A stretch of 43,818 bases of DNA from NCBI GenBank assembly GCA_016214955.1, contig JACRMN010000028.1:1-43818 (forward strand), written 5' to 3'. The notes below the pieces were generated by a model. It ran no database searches. It was given only the letters and a program-made list of their open reading frames with translations, and had not been told where the DNA came from. This document shows, piece by piece, positions 40,891 to 43,818 of the stretch. This stretch comes from Deltaproteobacteria bacterium (GTDB taxonomy: Bacteria; Myxococcota; Myxococcia; Myxococcales; Anaeromyxobacteraceae). The stretch's first letter is position 1. Each line of letters begins with the position of its first letter. Position numbers and translations under genes: made by a program.

Positions 40891-42190
40891 ATGTCGGACG
40901 CGCGAACGGGCGCCGGCCCGGAACTTGCGGGCGACGCAGGCATGTCCCTTGCCTTGCCTCCGCCTCGTCCCGAAGCCGGGCCGGCCTCGGTCCACGCCCT
41001 GCCGGCCGTGGTGCTGGCCGTCTCGGCGCTCTTCACGGGCGGACTCTGGCTCGCCCACTACCCCACCTGGCGGACCCTGGCCGCCGGCCTCCTCCTCCTC
41101 TCGATGACGCCCCGGTCGCGCCGGGCCACGCTGCCGGCACACCCGGGGACGGCGCGCCCCTCGCTCGCCCCGGCCCTCTCCACCGCGACGCACCTGGGCG
41201 TGGTGGCGCTCACCGGCGGGCTGCGCAGCCCGTTCCTCCTGGCGGTGGTCGGCCCGTTCACCGGCACGCTCCAGAACTACGGCTGGTCGAGGGCCTCGCA
41301 GGTGGCGCTGGGGCTCATCGCGGCCTCGGCACTGGCGATGGGCCTCCTCCCCGCGAGCTGGTTCGGCCCGGAAGTGGCCGAGCCGGTGTGGTCGCTGCTC
41401 ACCGCGCTGACCCTGGTTGCCGTGGCGGTCACCAACGTCTGGCTCTTCGTGGTGATGACGCGGGCCCTGGCGGCAGTGCAGGTCGAGGTCGACCGCGGCC
41501 GCCTCCAGATGGCCGAGCAGGCGCTGGCCCGGGCGCGGGAGCTGGAGCAGCTCTCGGCCCAGCTCTCCCACGAGCTCAAGAACCCGCTCGGCGCCATCAA
41601 GGCCCTGGTCCAGCTCTCGGCGCGCGATGCGGCCGAGGGGCGGAGCCGCGAGCGGCTGCAGGTGGCCGAGGGCGAGATCGAGCGGATGGACCAGATCCTG
41701 CGCGAGTACCTCACCTTCTCTCGCCCCTTCGGCAAGCTGCAGCCCGAGCCGGCATCCCTGGGTGCGCTGGCGGACGAGGTGCTCTTGCTCCTCGGAACCC
41801 AGGCCGCCGGCGCCGGCGTGGCGCTGCGCCGGCAGGGCGAGGCGCACCTCGAGGTCGACCCGCGGTGCCTGCGGGAGGCGCTCTTCAACCTGGTGGCCAA
41901 CGGGCTCGTCGCCACGCCGCCTGGCGGCTGCGTCCAGGTGGAGATCGAGGAGCTCGACGGGGTGGCGCGCATCTCCGTGCGCGACACCGGGCGCGGCATG
42001 GCTCCGGAGGTGCTGGAGCGGGTGGGGACGCCGTTCTTCACCACCCGCGAGGAGGGCAGCGGCCTGGGCGTGGCGCTGGCCCGCGCCGCCTTCGTGCAGC
42101 ACGGCGGGTCGCTCGAGTACCGGAGCGCCGAGGGGAAGGGGACCACCGCCACGGGCACGCTGCCGCGGCGCTTCCGGAGCGGGAGGGGCG

Positions 42191-42213
<23 letters not shown>
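40891..42213 (+). CDS. Membrane sensor histidine kinase
   Basis: 440 aa. The N-terminal 190 residues hold about five membrane helices (ALPAVVLAVSALFTGGLWLA, TLAAGLLLLSM, THLGVVALTGG, ASQVALGLIAASALAMGLL and LLTALTLVAVAVTNVWLFVVM). The linker coiled coil leads to the phospho-acceptor H227 (QLSHELKNPLGAIKAL). The ATP-binding domain has the N box (ALFNLVANGLVA), G1 (VRDTGRGMAPEVL), F box (TPFFTTREEGSGLGVALARAAFVQHGG) and a final GTTATGTLP. All kinase motifs are intact. It overlaps the response regulator gene by 23 nt, so the pair is co-expressed. The signal is unknown. Confidence 0.92.
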
Positions 42214-43543
<1,330 letters not shown>

Positions 43544-43571
43544 GCAGCACCGGCTGCCCGCTGTCGCGCGC

Positions 43572-43589
43572 TCCGGCAGGCCTGCCGGA
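43572..43589. repeat. 18-bp perfect palindrome downstream of the response regulator
   Basis: TCCGGCAGGCCTGCCGGA is perfectly self-complementary. The 13-mer GCCTGCCGGAACG that spans its right half (43,580-43,592) also occurs at 40,812-40,824, upstream of the kinase gene. It may be an operator for the response regulator, or simply a terminator stem. Confidence 0.4.
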
Positions 43590-43669
43590 ACGCCGCGCAG
43601 CCGGGGCTCCCGCCCCCGCCCATTCCGCGGCTCCCGCGCTCGGCACGGCGCGTGAATTGGCGGTCGGGC

Positions 43670-43818
43670 ATGAACGGCTCGATCCACCCACCGCCCCCGA
43701 CCCCCGGCCCCGGCCGCCTCGCCGGGCTGGCGCTGCGCATGCTGCTCGACACGCCGATGAAGAGTCTGGGGACGCTCATCGGCGTCGTGGTCTCGGTCTT
43801 CCTCATGGCCCAGCAGGC
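43670..43818 (+). CDS. ABC-transporter-permease-like protein, 5' part only
   Basis: The window ends after 49 codons. A short Pro-rich N-terminus (SIHPPPPTPGPGR) precedes LAGLALRMLLDTPMKSLGTL, which runs into a hydrophobic helix IGVVVSVFLMAQQ. That pattern is typical of the first membrane helix of FtsX/MacB/DevC-type permeases. It follows the two-component genes after 126 nt and could be their target. The assignment needs the rest of the gene. Confidence 0.5.
   Translation, partial: MNGSIHPPPPTPGPGRLAGLALRMLLDTPMKSLGTLIGVVVSVFLMAQQ

Noticed and set aside
43590-43669. Sigma-54 promoter before the permease-like gene
   Set aside because: CGGCAC occurs, but no TTGC-type -12 element follows at the right spacing.

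Overview
The window is high-GC DNA from a deltaproteobacterium-like or myxobacterial genome. Supporting signs are a myxobacterial-type LexA box in front of dinB, CFI-box and FtsX-like genes, and overall gene style. Anaeromyxobacter is a guess, not something I can prove from the sequence. It reads as two parts: an accessory island (about 926-31,703) and more ordinary, partly decayed chromosome (about 31,704-43,818).

Island borders. An exact 25-bp direct repeat resembling the 3' end (T-arm plus acceptor) of a tRNA-Pro lies at 926-950 and at 31,679-31,703, each followed by a strong hairpin. This is the signature of attL/attR of an integrated element of about 30.75 kb. No integrase and no intact tRNA are visible, so the element may be one of several stacked at the same tRNA, with the integrase lost or elsewhere. 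A toxin-antitoxin pair (1217-1819) sits just inside the left border.

Island content, left to right. (A) A minus-strand operon, 8172 to 1995: small zinc ribbon, HEPN-like protein, large membrane STAND-type NTPase with its own HEPN-like motif, and an outer-membrane beta-barrel. (B) A divergent plus-strand operon, 8426-12,427: small Cys-rich protein and two proteins each ending in a CorA-like pair of membrane helices, the second with DHH-like hydrolase motifs. (C) A region wrecked by an IS256-family element (13,298-14,598) that cuts off an unknown gene. (D) A macro-like protein, and a vWA protein with a possible exported partner. (E) A long plus-strand series, 17,707-31,460: HTH regulator, second zinc ribbon, two paralogous membrane/coiled-coil proteins (one with ankyrin repeats), small membrane and secreted proteins, a 566-aa coiled-coil membrane protein, a Pro-rich protein, a Ycf46-like AAA+ ATPase, a zinc-finger membrane protein, a HerA-like ATPase, a HExxH metallopeptidase and a Sel1/CFI-box protein. 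Related zinc ribbons occur in both A and E. I infer that A-E include one or more NTP-dependent conflict (defence) systems. The Ycf46 + HerA + metallopeptidase module and the HEPN/STAND/CorA-like module are the best candidates for something undescribed.

Right part. It holds a decayed IS21-family element, an SRPBCC protein overlapping a MerR regulator, a GFA-family gene fragment, an AbrB/Doc toxin-antitoxin operon that appears leaderless with an inverted-repeat operator, a hypothetical gene, an M20 peptidase, dinB with a LexA box, a ferredoxin/metallo-beta-lactamase fusion, a predicted selenoprotein (in-frame UGA at codon 169, UxxC motif, hairpin directly downstream), a histidine kinase/NtrC-type regulator pair, and the first codons of an ABC-transporter-permease-like protein.
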